Below the pieces are notes generated by a model that was given only the letters and a program-made list of their open reading frames with translations, did not search any database and was not told where the DNA came from. 64,000 nucleotides of DNA from Halospeciosus flavus (GTDB lineage: Archaea > Halobacteriota > Halobacteria > Halobacteriales > Halobacteriaceae): assembly GCF_029814175.1 (NCBI RefSeq), contig NZ_CP122312.1, forward strand, positions 372,001 through 436,000, given 5' to 3'. Both the position numbers and the translations under genes were made by a program. This document shows positions 9,726-20,036 of this stretch, one piece after another. Each line of letters begins with the position of its first letter. Positions within the stretch are counted from its first letter, which is position 1.

Positions 9726-10555
9726 ACGTGATGTACAACTTCTGGGTCCGGGAACTGGACTGCGTCTCCTGTGGCCACACTGTCCCCCTCTTCAAGGATT
9801 ATCGTGTCGGGAATGGGCGATACGATAACGGTGATAAATACAACGTTCTCTGTCCTGACTGCGAATCCGTCGTCTACGTCAATGACTGGCAGAGTGAGTC
9901 GTCCTGCACTGACTGTGGAAACAGATTTGACCCCGCTAATGGGAACGTTAACCGGGGCAAGTACAACTGTCCAGATTGCGGCCAGAAGTACTCAGTTACC
10001 GATGCAGTTGACGAACAGGGCGGATATGAAATCCGACTCTATGCACTGGAGTATTACTGTCCAGCGTGTGAAGAGGCCGGACGAAGCAAGAGTGAAGTGA
10101 AGGGGTACAAACGAGCAGAGGATGCCGACCACGAACTCGCCCAGAAGGCGGAAAACGAATGGCACGCAAGTGACGACCTCAACCAGTATGTTCCTCAAGT
10201 TAAAATCGCGAAGGGAGCGATCACGCAGTCGTCTTCGATAAGTGGAAACGACCTCTTCCAACATGGATTAGAGGAATGGACAGATTTCTACAGTCCACGC
10301 CAACTCCTTTGTCTGTCTACGCTTCTGCGATCCATAGACAAAATCGAGGATCCGCAAGCGCGGGAGTATCTCCTGCTCGCGTTCAGCGATATGCTACGCA
10401 CGAACAATATGATGATCGGATACCAGCACTCGAACAATCATATTAACGATGTCTTTCAAACGAATTCCTTTGACGTTCCGCAAGGAGCCGCCGAGGCCAA
10501 TGTTTGGGGAACGGAGTATGGGATGGGGAACTTCCGATCGATCTGGGAGATGGTA

Positions 10556-11610
10556 CTCATACTCACGGACATAAGTACGTAAAGACATCTGGTACGTTGA
10601 TATCGTCCAGTGCACAGAGAGCAGCATCACGAAGTTCGTCAAGCGTTTCGAATAGGCGGTTGCCGAGTGATTGATCGAGTTGTCGCCAGCACTCTTCCGC
10701 GGGGTTCAGCTCTGGTGAACCCCGCGGAAGGTAACACAGTTCGATCGGAGTATCTTCAACGAACTCTTGGACTCTGTTCGCCGTGAAATACGAGGCGTTA
10801 TCGAGGACAACGCAGATTTTCTCGCCGAACTCTGTCTGGAGTGCATCCAGAAGACGAATCGTCGTGTCGCTGTTGAAGTTTTCCTCGCAGGGGAGAAAGA
10901 ACGTCTCATCAGTATCGCTGACTGCACCGAGAAGTTTGATGCTGTCCCACGCGCCCGTCACCGGGAGTGACGGGCGCTCACCCTTGGGAAACCATGCGTG
11001 AATCAGTGTCGAGAGAACCTGTCGCGTCTGATCAATGGCTAAGATCGTGTATTCGTCGTCCAGGTTGTCGCGCTTTTTTTGAACCCGTCTTGCCATGCTT
11101 CCTGTGCTCTCTCATCGGATTTGTGAAACTCCGGCCGGGCTGTCTTCCAGGACAGCCCGGCCTCGGTCATCAATCGTCGAACGTGACGCTCACAGTACTC
11201 AACGTCGAATTCCTCGGCGAGATAGTGACGAGCAGTGGAACAGACCACGCAGGCGCGTCAAGTCCAACTTCCTCTGGAGACTTGTGAAGCGCTTCAACGA
11301 ACTGTTCATGCTCTTTGTCGGAGAGTTTTGAGGGCCTTCCTGAACGGTGTTCGTCGTAGACGACCTCCTCGAACGGCTCGTCGGCGAGCCGTTCGAGTCG
11401 ATCAAGCCACCGCGAGAGCCAGCCAGCAGTGTATCCATAGCGTTCAGCGACCTCTTGTAGCGTCGCACCGTCTTCTTCAAGGTAATTGATCGCCGCCATG
11501 AGCCGTTGTGACGGCTTTTTTCCCTCGACCTCCGCCAAGACCTGGCGGAGGTCTTCGGTAGAGACGTTGTCGAGAGAGGTCATATCGGAGTAACGTACTC
11601 TTCTTTGAAG
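10556..11610 (-). mobile_element. Degenerate IS630-type insertion sequence
   Basis: About 1.05 kb between TA dinucleotides (10554-10555 or 10560-10561 at the left, 11611-11612 at the right), matching the TA target of IS630 elements. Both ends carry an AGTACGT box 12-19 bases in from the edge in inverted orientation. The transposase on the minus strand is frameshifted. The exact left edge is uncertain by 6 bp because there are two possible TA sites. Confidence 0.72.
10563..11583 (-). pseudogene. IS630-family transposase, frameshifted
   Basis: Reading from the ATG at 11583, the N-terminal helix-turn-helix (LQEVAERYGYTAGWLSRWL) runs to about 11235. There the homology moves to another frame (HYLAEEFDVEYCERHVRRLM), and after a run of seven A's near 11071 it moves again to the catalytic part: Asp in LAIDQT, Asp in VVLDNASYF, Glu in LNPAEECW. 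The shift at the A7 run could be programmed -1 slippage. The first shift, near 11235, has no slippery run and looks like a true lesion. The element probably cannot move on its own. Confidence 0.75.
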
Positions 11611-12984
11611 TATTTTTGGCTGACAGTATCAAAGGTGTAGAGTACGCGAATGCGCCAACCGATCGCTGGGTCGACAACGGTGTGAAGAAAGAAACAGCAC
11701 CATTCGATCAAGCAATCGGAGAGAACTTCACACTCTCCCAAGGAGATATGCGAGAGCTTGAATTCGATGAGGAGTTTGATGCCGTGATTACTGATCCACC
11801 GTATTATGACAACATTATCTATTCGGAGGTATCCGACTTCTTCTACGTCTGGCTACGCCTCTTGCTTGAAGAGGACTACGAGTGCTTCGAGTCAGACTAT
11901 ACCCCGCGAACTGAGAGTATCGTCACGAACCCATCGGAAGGGAAGAGTGTGAAGGACTTCGAAATGGAGCTCCACGAGGGGTTCGAAGTTATCAATGAAA
12001 ACCTCGCTGAAGATGGAGTTCTCACCTTCACGTATCACCATAGCGACTCTGAATCGTGGGGTGAGTTACTTGAGTCGCTCTGTAATGCACAATTCGAGGT
12101 GACGGCAACGTATCCAATAACCGCAGACCTTCACAAATTCATCTCGGGGGAGGCAGTGTCCTTTGACATCATCGTCGTCGCCCGCCCAATTAGCGAGACG
12201 GACCCGACGTCGTGGAACTCATTACGTCGTGATATCTACCGTACCGCTCGACGAACCCGCCAGCGACTTGAAGAAAATCGTGACCTCTCTCGTGGCGATA
12301 TCGGTGTCATGGAAATGGGTGAGTGCTTCCGCGAATACTCGAAGCATCACGGCAAGGTACAGCGCGATGGCGAGATTATGTCCGCGAAAGAGGTCGTCCA
12401 AGAGATCTACGGCATTATTCAGGAAGCCAGCGATATCGGCATTGAAGACGTCTTTATCGATCTCCTGGATACCGATGAGCCGTCCTACGACGATGTGAAC
12501 AAACTCTGCCGTGGCACTAACGCGACCCCCGAGGATCTGAGAACGGTCTGTCTCTATACCCAGGATGATGGCTTCGAGCTCGGCACTTGGGACAACGAAC
12601 GGCGCCGAGCGTATATCGAGGAACGGGTCAATGGTGACGGCGACGAGCATCTAACGGATCTCGACAAACTCCAGTTCCTCCGCTCTCGCTACGAGAAAGG
12701 GCAGTCGGTCCAGAACTATGTCGATAAGTGGGGTGTTGATGACGGTCTGCGAGAACTCGCTGGCCGGCTCGCCGACGTGACCGGCGACGACACTTACACA
12801 CGCGTGCTCGGCGACCGAGATATCACGAACTACTGATAGAAAATGAATCGTCTTCCCTCACCACGACGGAGAGAATTACGATGAATGGACACCACGATCG
12901 GACGAACGGCACGATGAGCCAGGGGAGTCACACTGTGCTTGACAGCGTAATTACTTACCGCACCGACGGGATCCGCTACTAAGA

Positions 12985-13368
12985 ATGGCTGGCCCTGGTC
13001 AAATCCCCGGCCGATACAATATCGTCATCGAGGGAGAATACGACACGTTTGACCACCAAATTCCGGTGAGGGAATTTATCGAGTGCCTCGAAAACGATGA
13101 TGTCCCTGACAAAGTCAGTGTCGTGGGTCTTGGAGAAGCGTTCGAAGACACCGATCAATCGGCCGAACTCGCACGCGCAATGGACCATCGCGCAAACGAT
13201 CTTGAGTACCAAAGCCCGACCGTACAGTTCGTCGTCGAGGGCTCGTTCCACCGCCGTGGGAAGTCCTTCGACCTCCGGTATGCGGAAGAACTGTATCCAC
13301 TCCAAGAGATCTTCGGCCCACAGCTCGAACGGAAAGGGGATGGCGACTGGTTAGTCGCGCCGTTCTAG
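12985..13368 (+). CDS. Small unknown protein, possible third component of system 1
   Basis: 127 residues, no domain I recognise. It begins MAGPGQIPGRYNIVIEGEYD and is mixed alpha/beta in pattern, with a charged middle. It follows the methylase by 148 nt on the same strand and ends just before the convergent McrC gene. A TATA-like run (12948-12957) lies 28-37 nt before the ATG, suiting its own near-leaderless promoter. In system 2 a 203-residue protein lies between ATPase and methylase. I see no clear similarity between the two, so a shared role is only a guess from position. Confidence 0.6.
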   Translation: MAGPGQIPGRYNIVIEGEYDTFDHQIPVREFIECLENDDVPDKVSVVGLGEAFEDTDQSAELARAMDHRANDLEYQSPTVQFVVEGSFHRRGKSFDLRYAEELYPLQEIFGPQLERKGDGDWLVAPF

Positions 13369-13406
13369 GCCTGTCGGAGGTGACTGATGTGGGCCGGAGA
13401 AAGCAC

Positions 13407-15167
13407 TTACAACAGTTTTAGCGGCCCTTCTTTCTCAACCTCACCAGTCCCGTTCTTGAGGAAATAGAGGTCGATCCACTCTTCGTCGCCGTCGCGACAG
13501 AATACCGGGATACACGTCGTTGTGTGTTCATACCGGTGGTTACAGCGTGTCTCAATCTGCTCCCGGGTCCAACTACCATCTTGCTCTAAGTCGTATCGGT
13601 TCCGAACGTCCCACGAGTGCTTGTCAGCCGCTGCCTTGACGACCCGAAGCGAGAAATCTCGGACGTCCTTGAACGTGAACGGACCACTCATAGTCTTCGC
13701 CTGATCGAGGTCGGCCTCGTCGACGCCATCGAGACAGAGCTTGTTCTCGGCGACGGCACGGAAAGCCTCGACTTCAGGGCAGTCCTCGGCGAGCACCTCA
13801 TGAAGATATTCGTGGACGACGTCGTCGTATCCCTCAAGGGTGAAGTCACCGAGTGGAGACACGATCTGTAGCTCCGCGCCAGTCTGTGTAACTCGTCGGC
13901 GTTTCGGCTCCAGCAACGGACAGAGAAACCCGAGCCGATCTGACTGGAGTAGGTATGCGTAACTGAACAGCCGAGATCGCGACGCCGATTCCTTCACTGG
14001 ATCATGACCTTCGGCATAGTATTTCGAGTCCAAGATCGCAATCGTCTTTTCGCCCTCCTGGATCGCGTGGTCGGGTTGGTGATAGACTTCATTCTCGTCT
14101 GCAAATGGATTGACCGACGGCGATCGAACAGGCGTGACATCGGCTAACTCGTCGAGGTGATCGTAGGACTTGATGTGGTCGAGTGCACGTTCGATGACGA
14201 CCTGTGAATATTGCTCAAACAGGGACTCCATATTGAGAACGTAGTCCACAACCAACTCTCGAGGACCCTCACGGAGTTGCTGACCAAGCGATGACGACAT
14301 GATCGCTTTCGCGACGTCGAACGCCTGTCGGTAGTACTGCCGTTGGCTCGGGAGATCACCGAGAGAAAGACGGCGATACTCCTCAATACGATCCAACCCG
14401 CTATCGACACCCATGTCCTCCAGACGAGTTACTTCACGGTATACCTCCGAGAAGATGCGGTCGTACGCTGGATGATTGATCTCCGATGAATTCTGCTGGA
14501 ACAGCCGAAGAAGCGTTTGTCCAGCGTAGTGGAGCAGCGAGTTTGCAGCATTATTGTACTCCGTCGTGTTCTGGATCCAATGCGGCTTGAGATTCCCGTG
14601 TGCGTGGTTCAATAGCGTCTGCTCTACGTCGATTTCCCCACGGCCGTCCATACTATCAGCACGGCGGATGAGGAGGTCCCGAATGTAGCCATGGCGTTTG
14701 ATCACTTCGAGCCCATCGAGATAGTTGATTGCGAGGACCACGAAGACGTCATCCAAATCAATGTCATCAGAGAGGAAATCCCGGAGCGGAATCCCGTGAT
14801 ACTCGATTGATCGGTTCTGATCGTAGACTGCCAGCAGCATGTCGAAAATATGCTCCCAGTCGATCTTTGGATCTACCTGTACCTTTGCAGAGGGTGTGAG
14901 ACTCACGACGCCGACGATATCGGTCGCCTCCACGTGGAGAATGTCATCGTCCTCACCATCGACAGTGACCGTGACGACTTCGTACTCCGTATCTGAATCA
15001 AGGGCGTCCTGACGCTTCGTGAAGACTCCTGGGCTCTCTTGGGTGAACGAGGCGCGACGAAGTTGCTCCGTAATCGACGTCGGACACCCCTCGATGCGTA
15101 TCTCGCCCCGCTCGGGGATATTGAACGTCTCTTGGCCGTACTCGTAGACTTCGTCGGCAGTACTCAT
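13407..15167 (-). CDS. mcrC: McrC-like nuclease subunit of a McrBC-type system
   Basis: 586 residues. The middle (about 95-330) has the beta-barrel and helical layout of McrC, and the C-terminal third holds a PD-(D/E)xK nuclease: HQPDHAI followed about 12 residues later by IAILDSKYY (Asp-x-Lys near residues 360-383). McrC is the cleavage subunit that works with the McrB motor on modified DNA. The start ATG overlaps the McrB stop by one base (TAATG), so the pair is coupled. The protein is longer than E. coli McrC (about 350 residues), as is common for this broader McrC-like group. It is convergent with system 1. Confidence 0.82.
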   Translation of the reverse strand: MSTADEVYEYGQETFNIPERGEIRIEGCPTSITEQLRRASFTQESPGVFTKRQDALDSDTEYEVVTVTVDGEDDDILHVEATDIVGVVSLTPSAKVQVDPKIDWEHIFDMLLAVYDQNRSIEYHGIPLRDFLSDDIDLDDVFVVLAINYLDGLEVIKRHGYIRDLLIRRADSMDGRGEIDVEQTLLNHAHGNLKPHWIQNTTEYNNAANSLLHYAGQTLLRLFQQNSSEINHPAYDRIFSEVYREVTRLEDMGVDSGLDRIEEYRRLSLGDLPSQRQYYRQAFDVAKAIMSSSLGQQLREGPRELVVDYVLNMESLFEQYSQVVIERALDHIKSYDHLDELADVTPVRSPSVNPFADENEVYHQPDHAIQEGEKTIAILDSKYYAEGHDPVKESASRSRLFSYAYLLQSDRLGFLCPLLEPKRRRVTQTGAELQIVSPLGDFTLEGYDDVVHEYLHEVLAEDCPEVEAFRAVAENKLCLDGVDEADLDQAKTMSGPFTFKDVRDFSLRVVKAAADKHSWDVRNRYDLEQDGSWTREQIETRCNHRYEHTTTCIPVFCRDGDEEWIDLYFLKNGTGEVEKEGPLKLL

Positions 15168-16399
15168 TACTCGTAAGTTCCCATCTGTCGACGTTCCTGT
15201 TCGAGTTCGCGTTCGGCCAGCTTCGCAGCGGGGGTGAGATCGAACGCTTCGAACTCGTCGTTCAACGCACGGTAATGGTCGACGATACGCTCAATCTGAG
15301 GGAATGCCGCTGCGTTCAACAGTCGGGGAACAACGTACGTTTGGAACGCCTGGCCAACGGCAGCAGTTGGATCATGTTCGTACTCGCCGCCGTCTCGACA
15401 GCCGATGCCGAGGAAGACTGCGACGTCGCGGTAATGCATTGGCCCGAACCGCATAATCGCGCCCTGTGCCGTTGTCTCGGTTCCGTGATTGATCCCCTGG
15501 TAATCACGCTCGAAGAGCCGAAGGATTTCGGCCTCGTCAAGGTCAGTGCTCCCACTGACGTGAGCGTTAATCCAGTCTTTGAACAATTGGCGACGTTTGT
15601 TCTCCTCGTACTCGTCGAGTTCAATCATCGCGAACCGGCGTGTGATTGCGTTATCAAGTTCGTTCACTGTCCGGTCGGACATATTCATGGTGCAGATGAT
15701 ATTGACTCGCTCATCCAGTTCGATGGTGTCTCCCTCGTCCGTCTCGAAAATCGTCTGATGGGGATTCTCGATGGCAGTGTAGAGCGGACCGAAAATCTTC
15801 GAGATATCTGCACGAGTGATCTCGTCGAGGATCACACCATATTCTACGTCGAACTTGCGAGCCCGCTGAACTGCTTCTGAGACACACCCCAGTTTCGTCC
15901 GATAGCTCAACGAGTCGTCGGAGTAGTCTGGACTAATGCCGCCGATGATGTCCGAGGGTGTCCAAGACGGGGTAGCAGTGTTGAGAGTATAGCCAACACA
16001 CATCTCACGGGCCAATTGCTTGGCGAACGTCGTCTTCCCGGTGCCAGTCGGTCCGTACAGAACAACTGGTTTTCCGGCTGCAAGAGCTACCTTCGCATTA
16101 CGCTTGACGTTCTGTGGAACGAGAATGTCGTCGGGGGTTTCATCACCACGTAGACTGACTAGACGCTTCAACTCGTCCGATGCAACGTCAGATTCGAGAA
16201 CCGCACGGCGAACTTCCCCCAGTCCACGTTCACCATCGTGTCGAACGTCAAGCTGTTCGTCTTCTATGAGATACTTGAGGACTTCCTCCTCCTCGGTATT
16301 CTCAATGGCTTCAACGGTTTCCTCCTCAACGCGCCGCAGAATTCCAATATCATCTTTCGCCTGCTCAAGTGTATATCCCTCATCCGAAGAGTCGCTCAT
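15167..16399 (-). CDS. mcrB: McrB-like AAA+ motor subunit
   Basis: 410 residues from the ATG at 16399 (an ATG at 16411 would add four). Walker A is GPTGTGKT (116-123), Walker B is GVILDEITRAD (about 190-200), and the McrB signature is seen as CTMNMSDRTV (normally MNTADRS), followed by the arginine finger in ITRRFAMIEL. There is no obvious base-reading domain. The first 90 residues are acidic helices, so target recognition must come from elsewhere, perhaps McrC or one of the EVE-HNH proteins nearby. The 5' side is a 325-nt divergent region shared with system 2. Confidence 0.82.
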   Translation of the reverse strand: MSDSSDEGYTLEQAKDDIGILRRVEEETVEAIENTEEEEVLKYLIEDEQLDVRHDGERGLGEVRRAVLESDVASDELKRLVSLRGDETPDDILVPQNVKRNAKVALAAGKPVVLYGPTGTGKTTFAKQLAREMCVGYTLNTATPSWTPSDIIGGISPDYSDDSLSYRTKLGCVSEAVQRARKFDVEYGVILDEITRADISKIFGPLYTAIENPHQTIFETDEGDTIELDERVNIICTMNMSDRTVNELDNAITRRFAMIELDEYEENKRRQLFKDWINAHVSGSTDLDEAEILRLFERDYQGINHGTETTAQGAIMRFGPMHYRDVAVFLGIGCRDGGEYEHDPTAAVGQAFQTYVVPRLLNAAAFPQIERIVDHYRALNDEFEAFDLTPAAKLAERELEQERRQMGTYE

Positions 16400-16724
16400 T
16401 ACCGCTATCAAACAGGCCTGCCATTAAAAGTCTATTCAGAACGACTATTTCGCCAAACCTCAATTAGTGCTGCGCCTCAATCAATCGCTGTAACTTCCTG
16501 TTTCTCCAGCTCACTGGAATTCGCCCCCATTTTGTGGCGATACACCGAGAACTCATTGCCTCAATTATTGTATGCTGGTCAGATAAACATACTGAACCTC
16601 GCAAGGTACATACGAAAACTCCCCTCTTTCAAGCGAATCTTCGACCGATGAGTACGTTCTTCGCAGCACACATTATTCACGAGTGATTTCTGTCACCTTC
16701 AGCTGAATCGACGGGGTGAATCCT
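16400..16724. promoter_or_regulatory. Divergent, AT-rich promoter region between McrB and system 2
   Basis: A 325-nt stretch without a gene, clearly poorer in GC than the flanking genes. It must hold the McrB promoter (minus strand) and that of the system 2 operon. At its right end GGGGTGA (16713-16719) is a Shine-Dalgarno-like match 5 nt before the GTG at 16725, which decides the start of the DUF499 gene in favour of 16725 over the GTG at 16716. Confidence 0.5.
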
Positions 16725-19700
16725 GTGAGTAGCGCTCAGTCCCTCTTCGACGCCTGTACCCCTCGTGGGGATGTGCTGGACGGAACGCTCCAGGAGGATC
16801 AATTCGCAGCGAGTCTCGCGACGGTCGCACACGCACCCGAGGAGTCGGCCCCGGTCTATCGCGACGCCGCGAGGTTCTTCGACATGACCTACCCCACGGA
16901 CGGGCTTCGGACTCTTCTGAGTAACCTGACGGGACGATTCCTCGCCAGCGGTGGATACGACAGTGGCGGATACTCGAGCAGCATCCTCTGTCTCGACACG
17001 CGGTTCGGCGGCGGGAAGACACACGACCTCATCGCGTCGTACCACCTCGCGACGAATCCAACCAAGATCCAGGACCTTAACCGCCACCTCCTCGCCGGGG
17101 ACGAGGAGCTCGCCAGCACCTACCAGAAGGCCGCCGAGAGCGACTTCGACGTCGACACTGCCGTCTTCGTTGGTGGCCACGTCGACGCTCGAAACGCCCG
17201 AAGCGATCGGACAGATCCGAACGCTCCAAACACACGAACGATTTGGGGTGAACTCGCCTATCAACTCTACGGCGTCGAAGGCTACGAACACCTCAAGGAG
17301 TACGACCAGGAGCGAAACGCGCCGGGACAAAACACGCTCAAGGATCTCTTCGATCTCGGCGACGGTCCCGCACTCATCCTGATCGACGAAATCGCAGCCT
17401 ACCTCGAGGCTGCCTCGGCTGTCGAGGTCGGGAGCGCAACACTCGCCAGTCAGACGCTCAGCTTTATCCTCTCCCTTCTCGAGACGGCCTCGGAAGTCGA
17501 CGACGTGACCGTCGTCTACTCGGTCGCAGACACGGCTTTCGAGGAAGAGGCCGAAGACGTCCGCGGCCTCATTGACGAACTCAACCAGATCGGCCGTCGA
17601 CAACATAAGACCGTTACACCGACCGACGAGAGCGAAGTCGGACAAGTCCTCCAACATCGGCTCTTCGAAGAGATTGACGAAGGGAGCGCGTCCGAAGTCG
17701 CACAGACCTACTTCCAGTTCTACACGAGTAGCGAGCGACAGTTCCCACAGGAAGCGACTGATGCGAGCTACGTCGACCGCCTGGAGCGTGAATATCCCTT
17801 CCACCCGACGGTCATCGATACCCTCACCGAGAAAATCGACACGATCCCGAAGTTCCAGCGGACGCGCGGCGCACTCAAACTCCTCGCACGGGCCGTTTAC
17901 TACCGGTGGAACAACCAGCCCGAACACTACGACCGTCACTGGATCCGTCTCTACGACCTCACGCCCGAAGATGACGCGCCAAGTGGGAGTATTAGTTCGA
18001 CACTCCACGAGTCACTCTTCGAGTTCGTCGACCTGAGCTCCGCAGTCTCGGCGGACATCTACAACGATGATGGCACTGCACATGCCCAACTTGAGGACCG
18101 CAAGTGGACTGAGAAAGGAATCCCTCCACTCGGCACCCACCTCACGACGACGGTCCTCTGGCACAGCCTGGCCTACGGTGAGCAGGCCACAGGACTCACG
18201 CGTGCCGAACTGAACGAGACACTCGGCCATCCCGACGTTCGGTTCGACAACTACGACTCAGCGTTAGAGGCACTCGCCGGCTCCGATATGGCCGTCGCCT
18301 GCTACTACCTCTACGACGAGGAGCGCGTCCGCTTCAAGTCCGACCCGAACCTCATCCGCATCATCGACCAGCGGGTGGACAACACACCCGACGCACAGGC
18401 CCGCTCGCGCTTCGGCGCCCGCCTCGAAAGCGAAACGGGGAGTGGCGCCTTCGAGCCAGTTCTCTATCCAGAGTCGCCAGCTGATCTCCCAGATGATGCG
18501 TCGACACCGCAACTCGCGGTGATGCACATGGACACGGCGCCGGTGACCGGTAACCTCCTCGCCGATGAGTCGAACGAGGAGTCGGTCCCAGAGAAGGTCC
18601 AGACACTCTACCAAAAGTCGGCGTCGAAGCACGGCGGCGACGTCCAGAGTCGGGTCTACAAGAACTATGTCCTCTTTCTTGCACCCGACGCCGAGCGGGT
18701 GGAGAGTGCCGTCGACGAAGCGCGCCATCTCGAGGCAATCGAGGCACTTCTCGATAACTCCCAGCAGACTGCCGACCTCTCCGAAGAGCAAATCGCCGAA
18801 CTCGAGGAACGAAAGAACGAGAAATACGGGCTTCTCGGAGAGCTCGTTCGTGGTGTCTATCGCCACCTGTACTACGTCGATCGGCAGGGTCTAACCCACA
18901 TCACCATCAACGCGACCGAGGCGAACGGTGGGGCCTCCTTGGTAAGCGCTGTCGAGGAGACACTCGACGATCGACTCATCCGGGCCGATGCAGGGGCGAA
19001 GGGCATCGCGTTCTTCAAGCAGAAACTCTGGCAGCGGACGCAGGACAGCATGACGACCCAGCAGTTGGTCGAGCAGTTCGCGAAGAAGCCCGGCCTCCCC
19101 TATCTCCTGAGCACGAAGCCGCTCCGCAAGACTGTCGCGAAGATGGTCGCCGATGGGGACCACGTCTACTGGGACGGCGACGCAGGGACGATTTACTGGG
19201 ACGGCGATGACGATGATGACCCCTCGAACTGGTCGAAGCGGGGTTCACTCACAGAGTCGCCAGATGTCCGCACCACCATCAGCGATACCGACGTGAAAAT
19301 CGGCGGCGAGTATGTCGTCTACACGGGCATCGAAGCGCTTCTCGACGTCCATCACGACGCGATTCAGCCACCCGAGACTGACGAAGAGAAGTGTGCCAAA
19401 CCGGGGTGTACGAACGCCGCCGAGGGTGACGAATCAGAGTACTGCGACGAGCATCAGCCCGAGACGGCCGAGTGTGCGGATTGTGGCGAGATAGTCCCAA
19501 AGGACGAGCTTGACGCAGATGGCTACTGTTCGGACTGTCGTGGCCCAGAGGACTGGGAAGATTCGACCAGTCAGATGGCGGCATCGCGTGCGTTCAACAA
19601 AGTCCGCACCCACGCTCTCTCGGAAGCTGGCACAAACAGCACTCCCGGTGTGTCACACGTCATCGTCGAAATCGTCGGCGAGGACCAACTCTCGAAAGGC

Positions 19701-20036
19701 TCGTTCGCGGCCGGCCGTAACGCTCTGACTACCCGTTCAGAGAACGTCTCCGTCCGGATGAGCTACGACGTCAAGACCGCCACTGGGTCGACGTACACTG
19801 CGGAGTACCAGGGCAGTCTCGACGACTTCTCTCGCGTAACCAACCAGCCCGACCCGTTCGGGGATTCCGTCGATACCTCGCTGAAGTTCCGAATCGACTT
19901 CGACGACCCCGAACCGATTACTGAGGCTGAAGAAGACGTTCTCGCCGCCCTCCAGCAGGAGCTCGGTCAAACGAGTATCGACGTGAAGGTTCGTGCTCGG
20001 GGCCCGACCGAAATTGCCGCGGAGGTGACTCGATGA
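16725..20036 (+). CDS. DUF499-family ATPase, defence system 2
   Basis: 1,103 residues. The family's unusual P-loop is present (DTRFGGGKTH, about 91-100) with Walker B ALILIDEIAAYL near 214-226. The front begins SLFDACTPRGDV, and the FFDMTYPTDGLRTLL and EYPFHPTVIDTL blocks match the system 1 ATPase. Near residues 890-940 lie Cys clusters for two zinc ribbons (CAKPGC..YCDEH, then CADC..YCSDC). DUF499 (COG1483) proteins are predicted motor partners of DUF1156 methylases. The gene starts the system 2 operon and overlaps the next gene by 4 nt (ATGA). Confidence 0.85.
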   Translation: MSSAQSLFDACTPRGDVLDGTLQEDQFAASLATVAHAPEESAPVYRDAARFFDMTYPTDGLRTLLSNLTGRFLASGGYDSGGYSSSILCLDTRFGGGKTHDLIASYHLATNPTKIQDLNRHLLAGDEELASTYQKAAESDFDVDTAVFVGGHVDARNARSDRTDPNAPNTRTIWGELAYQLYGVEGYEHLKEYDQERNAPGQNTLKDLFDLGDGPALILIDEIAAYLEAASAVEVGSATLASQTLSFILSLLETASEVDDVTVVYSVADTAFEEEAEDVRGLIDELNQIGRRQHKTVTPTDESEVGQVLQHRLFEEIDEGSASEVAQTYFQFYTSSERQFPQEATDASYVDRLEREYPFHPTVIDTLTEKIDTIPKFQRTRGALKLLARAVYYRWNNQPEHYDRHWIRLYDLTPEDDAPSGSISSTLHESLFEFVDLSSAVSADIYNDDGTAHAQLEDRKWTEKGIPPLGTHLTTTVLWHSLAYGEQATGLTRAELNETLGHPDVRFDNYDSALEALAGSDMAVACYYLYDEERVRFKSDPNLIRIIDQRVDNTPDAQARSRFGARLESETGSGAFEPVLYPESPADLPDDASTPQLAVMHMDTAPVTGNLLADESNEESVPEKVQTLYQKSASKHGGDVQSRVYKNYVLFLAPDAERVESAVDEARHLEAIEALLDNSQQTADLSEEQIAELEERKNEKYGLLGELVRGVYRHLYYVDRQGLTHITINATEANGGASLVSAVEETLDDRLIRADAGAKGIAFFKQKLWQRTQDSMTTQQLVEQFAKKPGLPYLLSTKPLRKTVAKMVADGDHVYWDGDAGTIYWDGDDDDDPSNWSKRGSLTESPDVRTTISDTDVKIGGEYVVYTGIEALLDVHHDAIQPPETDEEKCAKPGCTNAAEGDESEYCDEHQPETAECADCGEIVPKDELDADGYCSDCRGPEDWEDSTSQMAASRAFNKVRTHALSEAGTNSTPGVSHVIVEIVGEDQLSKGSFAAGRNALTTRSENVSVRMSYDVKTATGSTYTAEYQGSLDDFSRVTNQPDPFGDSVDTSLKFRIDFDDPEPITEAEEDVLAALQQELGQTSIDVKVRARGPTEIAAEVTR

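Larger units (their letters stand above)
7991..12836 (+). pseudogene. DUF1156 (COG1743) DNA methylase, split by two insertion sequences
   Basis: Three in-frame pieces make one adenine-type DNA methylase: 7991-8612, about 9728-10555 and about 11613-12836. Piece 1 has the family's HKWWARR start (residues 46-52) and the SAM motif DPFMGGGT...NDLNP (128-154). Piece 2 carries zinc-ribbon CxxC pairs (CVSCGH, CPDCE, CTDCG, CPDCG). Piece 3 has the catalytic DPPYY box (about 11795) and the tail. Removing the IS5-type element plus one 9-bp repeat restores ADVMYNFW exactly. Removing the IS630-type element at a TA site rejoins IWEMV to FLADS or a close variant. No piece can give a working enzyme alone. 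Restored length would be about 890-900 residues. Confidence 0.85.

Noticed and set aside
16677..18008. 443-residue minus-strand open frame over the DUF499 ATPase
   Set aside because: Antisense to a well-supported ATPase. It starts inside the gene and has no recognisable motif.
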